From Epithemia pelagica (Eukaryota; Bacillariophyta; Bacillariophyceae; Surirellales; Surirellaceae), in the NCBI GenBank assembly GCA_946965045.2, contig OX337236.1, positions 3,286,001 through 3,350,000 on the forward strand: 64,000 nucleotides of DNA, given 5' to 3'. This document shows, piece after piece, positions 10,426-20,442 of the stretch. The position numbers were made by a program, and so were the translations under genes. The first letter of the stretch is position 1; each line of letters begins with the position of its first letter. The notes beneath the pieces are model-generated. The model was not told where the DNA came from. It searched no databases and saw nothing but the letters and a program-made list of their open reading frames with translations.

Positions 10426-10998
10426 ATGACCCGCCGTGCAATGGAACAATCAAACAGAGACGACAGGAAGAGGCAAGGAAGAAGAAACAAGATGACCAAC
10501 ATGAGGACGAAGTTCGAGTTCAACGAAGAGGATGGCCGTGAGGGTGGTGCTGGTCTCCCGTTCAAGTCGTGCTTTTATGCCAGCGATGTTTGCGCGCTCA
10601 TCGGGCCCATGTCGAGAAACAAGGACACTGGCCACAACATCGTCGACCGTGGCCATCTGCTTGTGCAGCGGGAGCTTGCGACCGACTACCTACGGATTGC
10701 AGTCTTTGACCGGGATGCAACAAGCGAGCATGAGGAACCAGCGTTGGTTGTTCCAGTTGGGTTCATTGCTCTGTCGCACCTGGACCAGGTCTCTGGAAAG
10801 ACGAGCAAGAACGGACCTCCCATGGGACGCATCCGCCTCTACACACGCTGCTCCATCAACCCTAAAGCCTGCATGGAACCCCAGGTCGTTACAATCTACA
10901 TGGGCAGCAAGGATATGGATCGCTTCAACATTTCGCTTGGTGCGATGATGCTCAAGCACCCGCTTCAAAATCTCTTCTTTAATCATCAACAAGCCTAG
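10426..10998 (+). CDS. unknown 190-aa transposon-borne protein
   Basis: Intact frame from ATG to TAG, transcribed divergently from the basic protein gene. The first 30 residues are strongly basic (MTRRAMEQSNRDDRKRQGRR). The rest looks like a compact alpha/beta domain with FKSCFYASDVCALIGPMSRN, LRIAVFDRDATSEHEEPALV, VPVGFIALSHLDQV and PQVVTIYMGSKDMDRFNISL. No known motif was recognised. Its position between the inverted repeats suggests it is part of the element's gene set. An in-frame ATG at 10441 (MEQSN) is also possible. Confidence 0.55.
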   Translation: MTRRAMEQSNRDDRKRQGRRNKMTNMRTKFEFNEEDGREGGAGLPFKSCFYASDVCALIGPMSRNKDTGHNIVDRGHLLVQRELATDYLRIAVFDRDATSEHEEPALVVPVGFIALSHLDQVSGKTSKNGPPMGRIRLYTRCSINPKACMEPQVVTIYMGSKDMDRFNISLGAMMLKHPLQNLFFNHQQA

Positions 10999-11592
10999 AT
11001 AGTGAACAATGTAGCAGCGTTTTATGATTATCATTTGAGTAGGATCTTCATTCTCTATGAATACGATCTAATTCTATAGTTGTGTTACGTTTACCGTACA
11101 ATACATTGCGTTCAGGTACGGCTGTGTGAGTCACAACAAAGAAAAGAGCATCAATCTTTGTTGTGAACGACGCAACTTCTAGTCTAAGTTCCATATATCT
11201 AACGAGAAGAATATCAATTTTTGACGTGAACAACGCTACAAGTGTTCATAGTCTTTGTTCTATCTTCTATCATTCGATTCTACAATAGAGGTGCATTGGT
11301 TGCACCAAGTTTTGCCGTGAGTCGCCGTAGTAAATCGCGCGGCGACCACCTTCAACTAGATAAAACGACACCTACAAAACGAATGCAGCGCCGACATCGT
11401 TCTCCATGCTCAACCCATGAATGGAGAAGAGGTTCAGAGCATGGGATCATGGAGCCGTCTCCTATTTGGCAAGAGATCGGTCAAAAGGACCGTTCACCAT
11501 GGTCAATTTTTGGTAGAACGGTAGAGGCATAAATAGAAGGGCTATATTAAGGGGATGGCTCGCGCGGATTACGTAGATTTCCTACTGGAGCG
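10999..11592. other. right subterminal region of the transposon
   Basis: 594 bp between the last gene and the right inverted repeat; no supportable gene. It holds short repeated words such as CAACAAAGAAAAGAGCATCA, TCTTTGTTGTGAACGACG and GACGTGAACAACGCTACAAG (11135-11240) that could be subterminal transposase-binding repeats. That is a guess from position. Confidence 0.4.
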
Positions 11593-11628
11593 CTACGTCA
11601 GGAACATTCTGTCTGAACTCAGCTTGTA
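11593..11628 (-). repeat. right terminal inverted repeat of the 9.7-kb transposon
   Basis: Reverse complement of 1901-1936 with 3 mismatches in 36. It ends CTCAGCTTG|TA, and the TA also flanks the adjacent MITE-like element. Confidence 0.85.
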
Positions 11629-12117
11629 GGCCGTTCCTTGATATTCTGCAAAAACAAAAATCGACACATGACATCACCTTTTTGTAGACAATTGCGCGAC
11701 ACGCCGTCCTTTGGCATTTACAAAACCAAAACCTATAACCGCACTTTTTCCCCCAAGGCCCCCAATAGTCCCCATATTCACTTTGATGATTTGATTACTA
11801 CAATTATCAAAGTAAGACATTAGGAGGACGTTCCGTCTTCCTCTTCATTGAGGTTAGGGGGACCGTTGGAGTCGAACGCGCGCCGTTCAAATCCTAAACC
11901 GTCATTTTTGTTTCTGTAGGGCCCAATGTACACTAGCAAGAAGAAAGCACTATCCCTAATGTCTGTTCAGCTTTTGCCGGCCTGCAAAAGTTGGACCCAA
12001 CTTTTGCAGCCTCAAAAGCTGAAACAGCGTCGAACCCGGATTTGACGCCATATTTCCGGGTTTTTTGTGACGTGTCACCCTCCAACTTTTGTTTTTGCAG
12101 AAGATCAAGGAACGGCC
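11629..12117. mobile_element. MITE-like element (about 490 bp) abutting the transposon
   Basis: The left end reads GGCCGTTCCTTGATATTCTG at 11629; the reverse complement of the right end (12085-12117) reads GGCCGTTCCTTGATCTTCTG. Both continue through CAAAAACAAAA, giving a terminal inverted repeat of about 33 bp with 2-3 mismatches. TA flanks both sides (11627-11628; 12119-12120, with one extra T on the right). No coding capacity was found. Size, inverted repeats and TA flanks fit a non-autonomous MITE. It shares its left TA with the right end of the 9.7-kb element. Confidence 0.65.
11963..12027. repeat. nested palindrome inside the MITE-like element
   Basis: Inner arms CTGCAAAAGTTGG / CCAACTTTTGCAG (11982-11994 and 11997-12009) pair perfectly around a 2-nt centre. 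Outer arms CTGTTCAGCTTTTG / CAAAAGCTGAAACAG pair with one bulge. The whole could fold into a long hairpin or extrude a cruciform. Confidence 0.7.
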
Positions 12118-12291
12118 TTAGTCCTCGCTTCACATTTTGTGTGGAGCCAGGCGCGTCGGTCGACGCTACCCCCCTAGCGGGTGCGCGCGGCAGCGTTAAA
12201 ATAGATTGTACCTTTTTTTTTTTTTTACACCTTTCACGTTCACGGACCGTTGGTCTCATTGTTTCTCATTCCTGTCGATGAGCACAGAAGC

Positions 12292-13374
12292 ATGGACCAC
12301 CCAACGCCACCGCCGCCGCCACAACCAGCAGCAGGGGCTGCAAGAGAAGCAGAGGAGGACTGTGGTACGGGGGCCCAAGAGGAGGAGGAGGAGCAACAAC
12401 ACTCGAACAACGAGAAGGACCCACACTCGAACGACGAGACCCCCGCACCGAACAAGCAGCAGGTCGGTACTACCGAGGAGAGCAGCCACCACCGGACGAA
12501 TAGCAGTCTGCCTGGCACGGTACCTCGCTTGGCTCCCTTCAATCCCAGTCACGACGACAGTGTGAGCCTGGCCTTGGACTTGTTTCAGTTTGACAACGAC
12601 AACCACAATGACGAGGTTTTGGTAGATGTGGGCTGTGGCGATGGTCGCGTCTTGATGCAAGCCGCTCAGCAGTGTCCATCCTTACGATGCATTGGGGTGG
12701 AAACCAATCCGCAATTGGTCCAACGAGCCTGGAATCGATTGCACGCGCAGTATGCGCTGGACGTGCAACGACGCGTTGACATTCGACTCCAAAATGCCGT
12801 CGATGCGTTACTGCCGCCATCATCATTCTCTTCTACAACAACAATGACTGCTACAACCACTGCTACGACTGCGATTGCTACGACAACGGCACCAACGACT
12901 GCTACGACTACGACTACGACTACTACGTCGTCATCATCAACAACACCAGTACCACCCTCTACCATGTTGGGTCACGACTGTCGCGACTTGACCGTGTGGG
13001 ACCATGCCACGGCCTTGTACTTGTACTTGGTCCCCACAGGCATTGCCACCATAATGCCGCATTTGACGGCCTTGGTACAATCTCGACAACAACAACATGC
13101 GAATGACAACGACCCAAATGCCCTTGGTTCTCCACCACGTCGTCGTCCCCGTCCGTTGCAAGTCGTGGCCTGTACCTTTTCCATTCGCGCCTGGCACCCT
13201 GCGCAAAAAATTGCCACGGGAAAATCTCAAGTCTTGTTCCTTTATCATTATCCCCATCCCATTCAATGCAAAGAGGGGGAGGAGGAGAATAGTGGTGGCA
13301 AGGACAAGAAGGACAAGAACCACAATACCCCAACCGAGCAAGTGACCACCCCCTCCACCCATTCCGAATCGTAG
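12292..13374 (+). CDS. class I SAM-dependent methyltransferase (360 aa)
   Basis: I start at the ATG at 12292 (MDHPTPPPPPQPA), the first ATG in the open frame. Residues 1-95 are a Pro/Glu/Asn-rich leader. The Rossmann motif I is clear at about residues 110-119 (LVDVGCGDGR), followed by the acidic end of strand 2 (CIGVETNP). A low-complexity insertion of about 40 Thr/Ala residues (TATT repeats, DNA 12835-12945) interrupts the core before DHATALYLYLVPTGIATIMP and VVACTFSIRAW. The layout resembles small AdoMet methyltransferases of the FAM173 / ATPSCKMT-like group, but the match is by eye and the substrate is unknown. The C-terminus is hydrophilic (Lys/Asn/Thr). No intron is evident. Confidence 0.7.
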   Translation: MDHPTPPPPPQPAAGAAREAEEDCGTGAQEEEEEQQHSNNEKDPHSNDETPAPNKQQVGTTEESSHHRTNSSLPGTVPRLAPFNPSHDDSVSLALDLFQFDNDNHNDEVLVDVGCGDGRVLMQAAQQCPSLRCIGVETNPQLVQRAWNRLHAQYALDVQRRVDIRLQNAVDALLPPSSFSSTTTMTATTTATTAIATTTAPTTATTTTTTTTSSSSTTPVPPSTMLGHDCRDLTVWDHATALYLYLVPTGIATIMPHLTALVQSRQQQHANDNDPNALGSPPRRRPRPLQVVACTFSIRAWHPAQKIATGKSQVLFLYHYPHPIQCKEGEEENSGGKDKKDKNHNTPTEQVTTPSTHSES

Positions 13375-14416
13375 AGCAGGTACGATGCTTTGTTGGGCTT
13401 TTCACCAATCCTACCACGAACCAATCCAGTGTGCGCACCGACGGTCTTATCTACAGGAGTCGATTCGAACCACAGAGTATGATTCCCAAGGAATTTTTTG
13501 TTCCAAGAGTTCCTGCTGTGGCAACCACCACCAATTGGTATGTAGTGAGGGACGAGAGGATGATTGTCGTAGTAGTGTGCGGACCAGCTATTCGTTCCTC
13601 TGTTTCATGGCCAAACGTTCGTCGCATGTCACACACGGTGCTGGCAAACGGCACCCAATCTGCGGCTCCTCGTCCGTCACATGATGTGTATCCTATTCCC
13701 GCAACCACAACCACAACCAGGGGTTTTTCATGGTGCCCAACGGAATGGGACACGAAATGTCTCTTTGTCCGCAAAGGATTGGGGGGGACGGATTCCGTGC
13801 GGGCCACTAGCCACAAACAAAGACAAAGAAGGAATTGCCTCCCATTCCAGAACGACCAAACTCAATTGCCTCCCATTCCAGAACGACCAAACTCGGTGTA
13901 CCATGATGGCCCCTCGAGAGCGGTGGGCACAAACAGTATGACTGGAAACCCTTCTGCAGTCTCCTCGTTCCAAAAAAAAAGACAGCTCCAAGGTACCAAA
14001 CAAACTACACGAACATATATAGATAGCTAGATACTGTGCGACTGGGGTCCAGGCACTGTAACGACCAACAATGAGAATGGTCTTTGCCATTATTATTGAG
14101 ACAGTAGGATGGGATCTTTTTCTAGTCAAGAACGTCCCGGTAGAACCGACTACCTAGGGAGAGAGAGATCGTTGTCTTGAAAGTTTCGACAAGAGATAGA
14201 GTATCCGTGGGACAAGGGCCAAACCAAAAACGGAAGGGATAGCTGCAGTAGCAAACTCCGGATCACTTCCACGTGGAGTTGCTCCGAACGATCTTTTCTG
14301 TGGAGTACAACAACAAAAAACACATCATCTCTCTTCTTCCGTTTCTTGGTGCGAATCGACGAACCAAGCGAGGTTGTTGAGTGTCGCGCAAGGATTGGTT
14401 GGACGGAACCGAAAGG
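13375..14416. other. intergenic, no supportable gene
   Basis: About 1 kb between two + strand genes. A 199-codon open stretch (13431-14030) starts at a non-ATG codon, has low-complexity composition and no recognisable domain, so I do not call it. It includes a perfect 31-bp tandem duplication at 13833-13894. Confidence 0.5.
13833..13894. repeat. 2 x 31-bp perfect tandem duplication
   Basis: Units 13833-13863 and 13864-13894 are identical; each begins AATTGCCTCCCATTCCAGAA. Confidence 0.9.
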
Positions 14417-15751
14417 ATGGCGTTGCAGATGCTGCGGTTTATGGCCCTGGTCGTCGTTGTCGTCGAATGGAACCAAGGGGCCGTTGGATTCGTGAGGGGC
14501 TTTCAGCCAGGAGGGACGGCTGGTTGGAGTAGTAGGACAAGCACAACCACACTGCGACCACAAGCACAACAAGCACAACAACGACCGCCACCACTCTCTT
14601 CTTCTGGGTGTTGGTCGGAACGTTTCACGACGCAAATAACAACACCTTCTCGCGTTGTCGTATTGGCCCTCTCGTCGTCGTCATCGTCGATAGAATCTAC
14701 TCGTCGTCAATCGCGACGTTCCGTCGACCGTGTTACTACTTCCACAACCACAACAACGACACCGGCCATTGGAGGAGCCGAATTTTTTGGCGGCAAAAAG
14801 GAAAAGGAAGAATTTTACGATCCGCAAGCCGAAGCCACGGCAGTGTTACGAGCGGACCAGGACACATCGAGCGGCGAGTCGTCGAACAATGGGGCCTGGG
14901 ATCGGTTTGCCGACCGGTCGGCCTTTTCGGACGACACGGTCGCCGGATTGGTCCGACACTTGCAATTTCAAGTCAATCAGGTCTTGTATGACGATTCCGA
15001 GGTAGAACCTGCGGTGGAAAAGGGTGGGGTGCAGTATGCCACTGCCAACAAGTTGGTGTGGAAGACACCCTTTGACTCGTTGTACCTCCAGAACCAGAAA
15101 CAAGCCCAAACGACCACCCTCAATCCATTGGAGGCGTTGCAATGTGCCTTAAACGACTTTGAACGCGTCGATGTGGCCCTTACAGCTGGTCGACCACTCC
15201 CCAACGACAACACTGACAACAACAACCAGCGACTGTCAGTGGAACTGCACTGGGAAGTGTCCTTGGCCTGGTCCGAATTTGCGTGGGAACCCCGCGTCCT
15301 CTTGATCGGATCGTCCCACTTGCAACTAGAACGACTCCAACCCGATTCGTCCTGGACGATTGTGCAACAAGACGATTTCTTGTTTGGTGGACATGATCAT
15401 GACAAGAACAACAACAACAAGAACAACGATCAAGTGTCCTTGTTGCGCACTCAATACCTCGCCCCGCAACTCGTGCCGCGCTTTTGGGATTTGTATCACA
15501 TTGGCATGACACCGTCGGCCGAAGTGCAACCCCACGTTACTGTCCAAAAACGACGAGGTTATGAAATTTGGGATTGGCCGGGACGATGGTATGTGACACC
15601 CACCGTGGTCGATACGACCATGGATCGGACGGTCCAATTGGCTCAAGTCTTGCCGAGTCATGCCTTTGGCGTGTCGGCTCTGTCGACCGTGGGACCGACG
15701 CAAGAACGATTTGTCCCCACCTCGCCACTCGAACTCCAAATTCGCAGTAGC

Positions 15752-15783
<32 letters not shown>

Positions 15784-16276
15784 GGCGACGAATGGTGTGT
15801 TGTTGCAATGGCAGATTCCTCTGTCGGTCGAACTTCAATCGCAACTCGTGTGGCCTCCCGCCACCAGCCAGGACGACGACGACGACGAGGATGAACCAGA
15901 CACGACAGCCAAGGAACCGTCATCCTCGAGTACCACCACCACCATGGAACCCGAGTGTCGGTATACATGGGTGGGACCCCGACGAGTGGCGGTCGTTCCC
16001 TTTGGTGGCACGGGGCCCCAAGATAAAGGCATTCCGGCGGCGCGACAAGCCTTGTATCAAGCCGTGATCCAAGAGGGCCACTACCAACCCAAACTCACCA
16101 CCGCAACAACGACTGGAACGGGTCGTCCCCAATTCACCTTTTGGAACCAGGCCTTCAAGGGCTGCTTTACGGCCAATGGATTGGGCATGGCAGTCTATGA
16201 ATGGCGACCCAATTCGTTGCCCTGGTTGGCCCAAAACTACTACGTCGGGTTGGAGCTCCAAGTGCCCGAACCATAG
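14417..16276 (+). CDS. plastid-targeted DUF2358 / SOUL-like protein (619 aa)
   Basis: I start at the ATG at 14417. The N-terminus (MALQMLRFMALVVVVVEWNQ) is a signal-peptide-like hydrophobic segment followed by GAVGFVRGF. This matches the diatom bipartite plastid signal, in which cleavage exposes a Phe (ASAFAP-like). A Ser/Thr-rich linker follows. The middle (about 165-330) reads like a DUF2358 domain: VRHLQFQVNQVLYDDSE, WKTPFDSLYL, NPLEALQCALNDFERV and FAWEPRVLLIGSSHLQLERL. The C-terminus (about 510-619) resembles a SOUL haem-binding fold (RRVAVVPFGGTG, ARQALYQAVIQEGHYQP). A plant chloroplast protein family is recalled to combine these two domains. Poly-Asn and poly-Asp microsatellite expansions (15400-15430, 15750-15785, 15870-15890) lengthen the linkers. 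Domain calls are by eye. Confidence 0.6.
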
Positions 16277-16756
16277 TAAAACCGTTTTTCCATACCATCC
16301 CGAAAGGGGATGGTTCGTAGGCGTTCTAGCTATAATAGGTTCGCATCTTGTCCTGCCGTACTGACACATGTAGTAGTATTCGCATAAAAGAATCTACAGG
16401 CCTAGTACCATATCGGTATAGACGGGACAATGGTGTGTGGTACTAATAGCTAGTGACCATAGTTCTACGGCATAGTACACTCTCGTAACAGCGAGGTGAT
16501 TCGTCGTCGTCGTCCCATTGCCTCAGGACTCAGGACCCCAATCGCACAGAAATCGAACTGTCGTGTAGTTTGGTAGCTTGGGCAACATGGGACGACTGCG
16601 GGGGTTTTGTCCATGCGCTTCCTTGTATTCGTTGTTTTGTCTTGGTTTTCTTTGGGCGCGGGCCAGTCGCTGTCGGTAAAAATTGGACAGACTGACAGAC
16701 CCTGCGCGCACACACACACACAACACACACACACGTTCGCTCTCGCTGCGTACGGA
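16277..16756. other. intergenic with (CA)n tract
   Basis: No supportable gene. A CA-rich microsatellite at 16709-16734 lies just before the next start codon. Confidence 0.5.
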
Positions 16757-19097
16757 ATGGCTTTCCTCACAACTCAGAGGATGAACGGTCCAACGAAAAA
16801 GCCTCGCTTGGAAGCCAATTCGACGATGATGAGTGCAAGCGACATGGAGATGGACGAAGGAACCGAACAGTCGTTGGTAAGATTCGCGAAAGAGAATGAT
16901 TTGGACGTCAGTATTGTCCCGAAGTTGAAAAAAGCCAAGTCAGCCATACATTCCCGGAAAATCGATGAAAAAATTCGGGCCGGTTTTCTCGAAGGATGTT
17001 TACTTTCGACTCATGGAAATTTCACGCAGGATCATGCAAAAGAGGCCTTGAAAATCTTATTCCCGGAACCTGAAGAGCCCAAATCCAATCATCGAGGTCC
17101 CAGCATTGTGGATGGTTTGGACACAACGCTTGCGCACACCTTCGACTTGGAAGCCTTTGCGGAACGAATCGAAAATCTCTTTTCCTGGCATGAATCGGAT
17201 CATGAGCAATTTCTGGCGCCCTACTTTGCACTCGTTCAATCAAGTGGAATGGGGAAAACCAAATTGTTCAAAGAGTTTCGCGACCTTTACAACAAAAATC
17301 AAAGATAATGCTGTAAAACCATCCTCTGCCTTGACGCACATCTGAGCCAAGAAAAACAAAAACAGTTTTTTGACCACCATCTCGTCAAAGTCACCGACAA
17401 TGACGACATCGTGGATGCTGTCTTTGCAAGAATGGACAGCATTATTCGTGGATTGAGTGACAAAGTGGTACTTCTGTTCGATGAAGCACAAGGTCTGATG
17501 GAAGGAGTTGACATTCAAGGGAAGGGTTCTCTTGTGTTTCGAGCCATTCGATGGTGGCTGCGGAAACAGCGCAACGTCCATGTGGTTGCCGTCTTTGCTG
17601 GAACGACTGCGAAGCTCTCCAACTTTTTCCCACCAGATCCCCCGATGCACGGTGATTCGCGGAAAGCAAGGGTCACATACGTGAATTATAAAGCCGGTGA
17701 AGGCGACAAGAAGATGTTATATACGCCTTTTTTTGAGCTGAATACGATTTCTTGTTTGCGAGGGATGGAGCAAGAGACTCTGCGCAGCACGAGCGCAGTA
17801 GTATCCACAAAGTCACAATTTCCAGAGGCGGTGATCTACGGAAGACCGTTGTTTGCCTACTACTATATCACAAATACGCTGGATCCGAAAAAGCTGACAG
17901 AATTTGCCAAGAGTTTGGTGTTGTCATGCGCAAACTATGAAACGGATCTTTCTGCCTGCTACAGCGTTTTAGGTGCACGAGTGCAAATGGGAGTAGTCAA
18001 CTCCTTTTACACATTGACCAAGCTGGTGAGCTCTGGATACGCCTGTTTGGTTAGCTTTCGACAACAGGAGAACAATGCCTCTACTCCTCTGGCGCAAGTG
18101 ACATTTATGCCGGATCCGCTGTGCGCGACCCTGGCCATGCGGTTGATGGACGAAGCGTGGCAGGACGGAGAGCTCCAGGGCCACGGGAAGCAATTTTGGA
18201 CTCTCCAGGCGGAGAAGGCATTCACAACCAAATTGTGTCTACCAGATAACGGGGACGCGGTCGAAAATTTTGCCGCGTTGTACATGCTTTTCTGCGGTGA
18301 TGTGCTGCGAAAAGAGACTGACTCTGGACTCTCAATCTTTTCTGTTTCGTTGGACGAATGGTTTCGACTCTTGAAAAGCGGCGGCAGAAAACCAACCGAC
18401 TCCAGCCCGGAAGATGCGGAGGGAAATGCCCATACTGAATATCTAGCGGTGGACTCTGACGCTGCCATCCTTACAGCCCAAGAAAGAAGTGGAGAAACCG
18501 CAAACACCATATTGCCGAAACGATTTTCGAGCAAACTCGTTTTGCAAGCAAACATTTTTGAGCCACCTTTATCTCGCAGGTCTTGCCAGCTATGCCTACA
18601 AGAATTGCAAGGCCTTTGATATTGCGGCATCGATCAGGGTGAAACAGGTCTCCCCGGCACGCTGCACGTTTCACCCTCTGCTTGTGACCGTCAAGAATTG
18701 GGCCAATTTTTCGAAATCAGATGTTGATCGTTGGTCGGCCACCATGACGGAGTTTCTGGAAGACCTTCGAAAGGATGAAGCGGAACCCACCGCCGTGTGT
18801 ATTATTATTTTGCTGGGCTGCTCAGAAACTCCCACTATTTCCGATGAAAACCTGAGTTCCATGAGTTTGAAGCCATTTCCGGACACCGATGTCTTCCGTT
18901 TGGTTTGCGTAACCGAGAAGGATGAATTTGGTGTCTCAAACGCAGTTCGAAACCTGTATCATGGTTTGGAGCAGACCGAGATCTATTCTTCGCATGCCTT
19001 TGTGGCATGTGAAGAGTCGCCGAAGAACCTATTGCGAAAGCCGTCCCACAATCAGGATCGAGTTGAGAAGCTCTTTGATGCTCTAAAGATTTCATGA
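16757..19097 (+). pseudogene. Crinkler-type P-loop NTPase, reading frame interrupted
   Basis: The likely start is the ATG at 16757 (an ATG at 16781 leads into KKPRLE, a nuclear-signal-like motif). The frame contains APYFALVQSSGMGKTKLFKEF (Walker A; 17218-17277), then TAA at 17306-17308, and continues in the same frame to KVVLLFDEAQGL (Walker B) and VVAVFAGTTAKLSNFFP, then AVIYGRPLFAYYY. Near 18520-18560 the good frame shifts by one to SHLYLAGLASYAYKNCKAF and runs to TGA at 19095-19097. The order QSSGxGKT, FDEAQ, STT/GTTxKLSNF, YGRPLF matches NTPases associated with Crinkler-type eukaryotic effector proteins, which are found in several free-living eukaryotes as well as pathogens. No convincing intron removes the TAA or joins the two frames, so one nonsense and one frameshift mutation is the simplest reading. 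Unrecognised introns remain possible. Confidence 0.6.
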
Positions 19098-19291
19098 TGG
19101 TGGAGACATGTATTTCGTTAGCTGAAACAGATCCTTTAGGAACTATTCAACTGCCACCACAGAACATTGAGAAGCATGGGGAAGGACGTAATCTCCAGAC
19201 TGGCGCAACCAGGTGGACTGCCGTTCAAATAAACTTGCTGTTGGTGACTCTTTTGTCGACACATATATTATGCGGTTGTGGTGCTGTCATG
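19098..19291. other. spacer before the kelch 5' stub
   Basis: No gene seen. AT-rich ACATATATTATG precedes the block shared with the 49.2-kb kelch gene. Confidence 0.4.
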
Positions 19292-19401
19292 TCGATAGCG
19301 TACGTACGACAGACACTCTCTGTACACATCGGTCCGCACCCATCAGAGCCGCAAACACTCGCTCGCGATCCTCATAAATTCCGCAGTCAACGTTTGGAGC
19401 C
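19292..19401 (+). promoter_or_regulatory. type-A' kelch upstream region (stub copy)
   Basis: It shares CGTACGTACGACAGAC, GCCGCAAAC and CATAAATTC..GCGGTCAA-like words with the region before the kelch gene at 49355, and GATCCTCATAAATTC with the regions before 42018 and 54591. The CATAAATTC word sits 25-30 bp before the start codon, a TATA-like place. Promoter function is inferred from conservation and position. Confidence 0.5.
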
Positions 19402-19493
19402 ATGAGCATGGCATTGCAAGAACAAGCATGGCAGCCAGGCCTTGTCTTTATGGACGAGACACAACAGAGTGGAATGAAAACGATTGGCCTCGG
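19402..19493 (+). pseudogene. kelch gene 5' stub
   Basis: The first 92 bp of the kelch family gene are recognisable (LQEQAWQPGLVF, then the ETPEWNENDWP counterpart out of frame after an extra base). Homology stops at 19493. It is the leftmost trace of the array. Confidence 0.75.
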
Positions 19494-20442
19494 GTAGTAG
19501 CAAGAGGTTTTTCAAACTTTTTCGTTGCCACCTGTATTCCAAATGTTGCCTGGTGCAACGTTAAAGGTTTTGGTGCCTCAGATCCAGCCATCTGAACTCC
19601 CTGTGGACACGCTTGTCCAAATGTCCACCGGAAGCCATCGAACCGGGTTCACTCATGTCAGACAATCGTCGCCGCCGTGGTGGTCCTACCACAACAAAAA
19701 CGGACCGAACTAGGATCCCATTCAGGCCGTCTTTGCATCCTTTGCGGGGAAGGTACAACCGACTTGTCTTTTGACAAAAGGGGCACAACACGTCAAAGTG
19801 GTCGGTCGATACTGGTGGAAGATTTCCTGTCGTAGTTTCTGTTGTGGTTGTCACTGCCGTCATTCATGACAATGACAATGGTTTTTGTTGTTTGGGATCC
19901 GGAAACATGTCATCGTTATCGTTGATACAGAGTAGACCTCTTTGTGTGAATCCCAAACCTTGTTGTGTCCCTGTTGTATCGGCCATGGGTGACCTTGATG
20001 GAAGTAATCACGACCATCTTAGGATGAATGGTTTTGCAAAGTACGGGTCATTGTTGCCATTGAACGTTGAGAAGTGGTTGCAAGGTGGTCGTCTTGAGTC
20101 TCATACGCGGCTCGAAAATGGCAACAGCAACTCGTCGCGCGAACCAAAACTGTGTGCATCGGGAGGCAAACTCAAATCATGGAACGATCGACGCGCTCGT
20201 TTTCACCCTGATCCCGTTAAGTGCTAGCCGAAAAAGGAGCAAAACGCGACTGAAAGCGAAAAGGCCCAATGGACCTGAATATAGTTCGTCAGAGCCCTCG
20301 CAAACGTGTTGAGGCAAGACCAACAAATTAGCACTCCCTTACGTTGCTAATTACACTGTGTTTCAATCGATCATCAATCATAATCTTGGATGCTGTTGGG
20401 TCAGTCGATACTTGATCCACCTTTATAGAGTGACAAAACAGA
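19494..20442. other. intergenic, no supportable gene
   Basis: 949 bp between the kelch stub and the fucosyltransferase gene. Open frames are short and show no domain. A TTGTTGTGGTTGTCACTG-type GTT-rich stretch lies at 19831-19860. Confidence 0.45.

Larger units (their letters stand above)
1901..11628. mobile_element. 9.7-kb DNA transposon with TIRs, DDE transposase and cargo genes
   Basis: The ends are 36-bp inverted repeats (1901-1936 and 11593-11628) that match at 33 of 36 positions. Each begins TA then CAAGCTGAGTTCAG, which fits a TA target duplication and ends CAAG...CTTG. Inside are four genes: transposase (2293-5559, +), SET/oxygenase fusion (5972-8821, +), a basic protein (9348-10254, -) and a 190-residue protein (10426-10998, +). 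A TA duplication and a DDE/E transposase fit the broad IS630-Tc1-mariner group, but the element is much larger than typical members. All four genes look open, with no nonsense mutations, so the copy may be recent or active. That all four genes move together is inferred from their position between the repeats. Confidence 0.75.

Noticed and set aside
13431-14030. 199-codon open frame after the methyltransferase gene
   Set aside because: No ATG at its start, low-complexity composition, contains a 31-bp duplication, and no recognisable domain.
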